6,928 nt of DNA from Sphingobacteriaceae bacterium (lineage in GTDB: Bacteria; Bacteroidota; Bacteroidia; B-17B0; Aurantibacillaceae), in NCBI GenBank assembly GCA_025360355.1, contig JANYCL010000439.1:1-6928 (forward strand), in the 5' to 3' direction. This document shows positions 6,815 to 6,928 of the stretch, one piece after another. The notes under the pieces were generated by a model that made no database searches, was not told where the DNA came from, and was given only the letters and a program-made list of their open reading frames with translations. Each line of letters starts with the position of its first letter. The stretch's first letter is position 1. Position numbers and translations under genes: made by a program.

Positions 6815-6928
6815 ATGAAAAAAATAATTATTTTAATTGCAACAGTATTTACTACAACTAATTTTTTTGCTCAAACAACCACTACGGAATATAAGATCTC
6901 GAAAAGATTGAATACCGGTGTTGATGGC
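6815..6928 (+). CDS. Secreted protein start, possibly YncE-like beta-propeller (partial)
   Basis: An ATG 5 bases after the permease stop opens a frame that runs to the window end, giving 38 residues. Residues 1-19 form a clear signal peptide (MKK, hydrophobic I/L stretch, NFFA) with likely cleavage before Q20, so the product is exported to the periplasm or beyond. The mature start, TEYKISKRLNTGVDG, resembles the beginning of YncE-family beta-propeller proteins, where a strand like this is followed by a G-G-W-D-Y block and the first blade. That block would lie just outside the window, so the assignment rests on few residues. The tight spacing makes it a likely fourth gene of the efflux operon. 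It could instead be another secreted protein. Confidence 0.5.
   Translation, partial: MKKIIILIATVFTTTNFFAQTTTTEYKISKRLNTGVDG

Overview
The window is AT-rich DNA that reads as Bacteroidota. The A-rich, Shine-Dalgarno-poor stretches before start codons, secretory signals ending just before Gln (LFS-Q, FFA-Q), a soluble M3B-type oligoendopeptidase and a TolC/HlyD/RND trio with a lipoprotein-like adaptor all fit that phylum. This is inferred from gene style only; there is no rRNA or other marker in the window.

Layout. (1) Positions 1-375 (+) hold the C-terminal end of an M3-family oligoendopeptidase, cut by the window edge. (2) Positions 400-1158 (-) hold a convergent gene for an all-helical protein of about 252 residues. 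It has an R-x4-H motif near the C-terminus and is best read as an orphan HEPN-domain protein. (3) Positions 1159-1476 are a divergent intergenic region of about 318 bases with no convincing gene. It has several small repeats and a candidate promoter just before the next operon. (4) Positions 1477-6809 (+) are a tight three-gene efflux operon: a TolC-type outer-membrane factor, a short periplasmic adaptor, and an RND permease of 1035 residues. Spacings are 9 bases, then a 1-base stop/start overlap (TAATG). (5) From 6815 (+) a fourth gene starts 5 bases after the permease stop and runs off the window. Its first 38 residues show a signal peptide and a start resembling YncE-type beta-propeller proteins.

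How the genes work together. The permease in the inner membrane, the adaptor in the periplasm and the TolC-like channel in the outer membrane should form one tripartite proton-driven efflux pump. The permease has the full CusA-type relay (D400, E941, K975) but adds the second adjacent Asp (D401) and the Thr (T978) known from AcrB-type drug pumps, so its substrate cannot be assigned from sequence. The adaptor has almost no room for the usual alpha-helical hairpin. No regulator gene is present in the window. The peptidase and the HEPN-like gene show no evident functional link to the pump.

No RNA gene, CRISPR array, insertion sequence or prophage gene was seen. The less ordinary items are the HEPN-like gene with its weakly matching flanks, the mixed permease relay, the hairpin-poor adaptor and the repeats ahead of the efflux operon.
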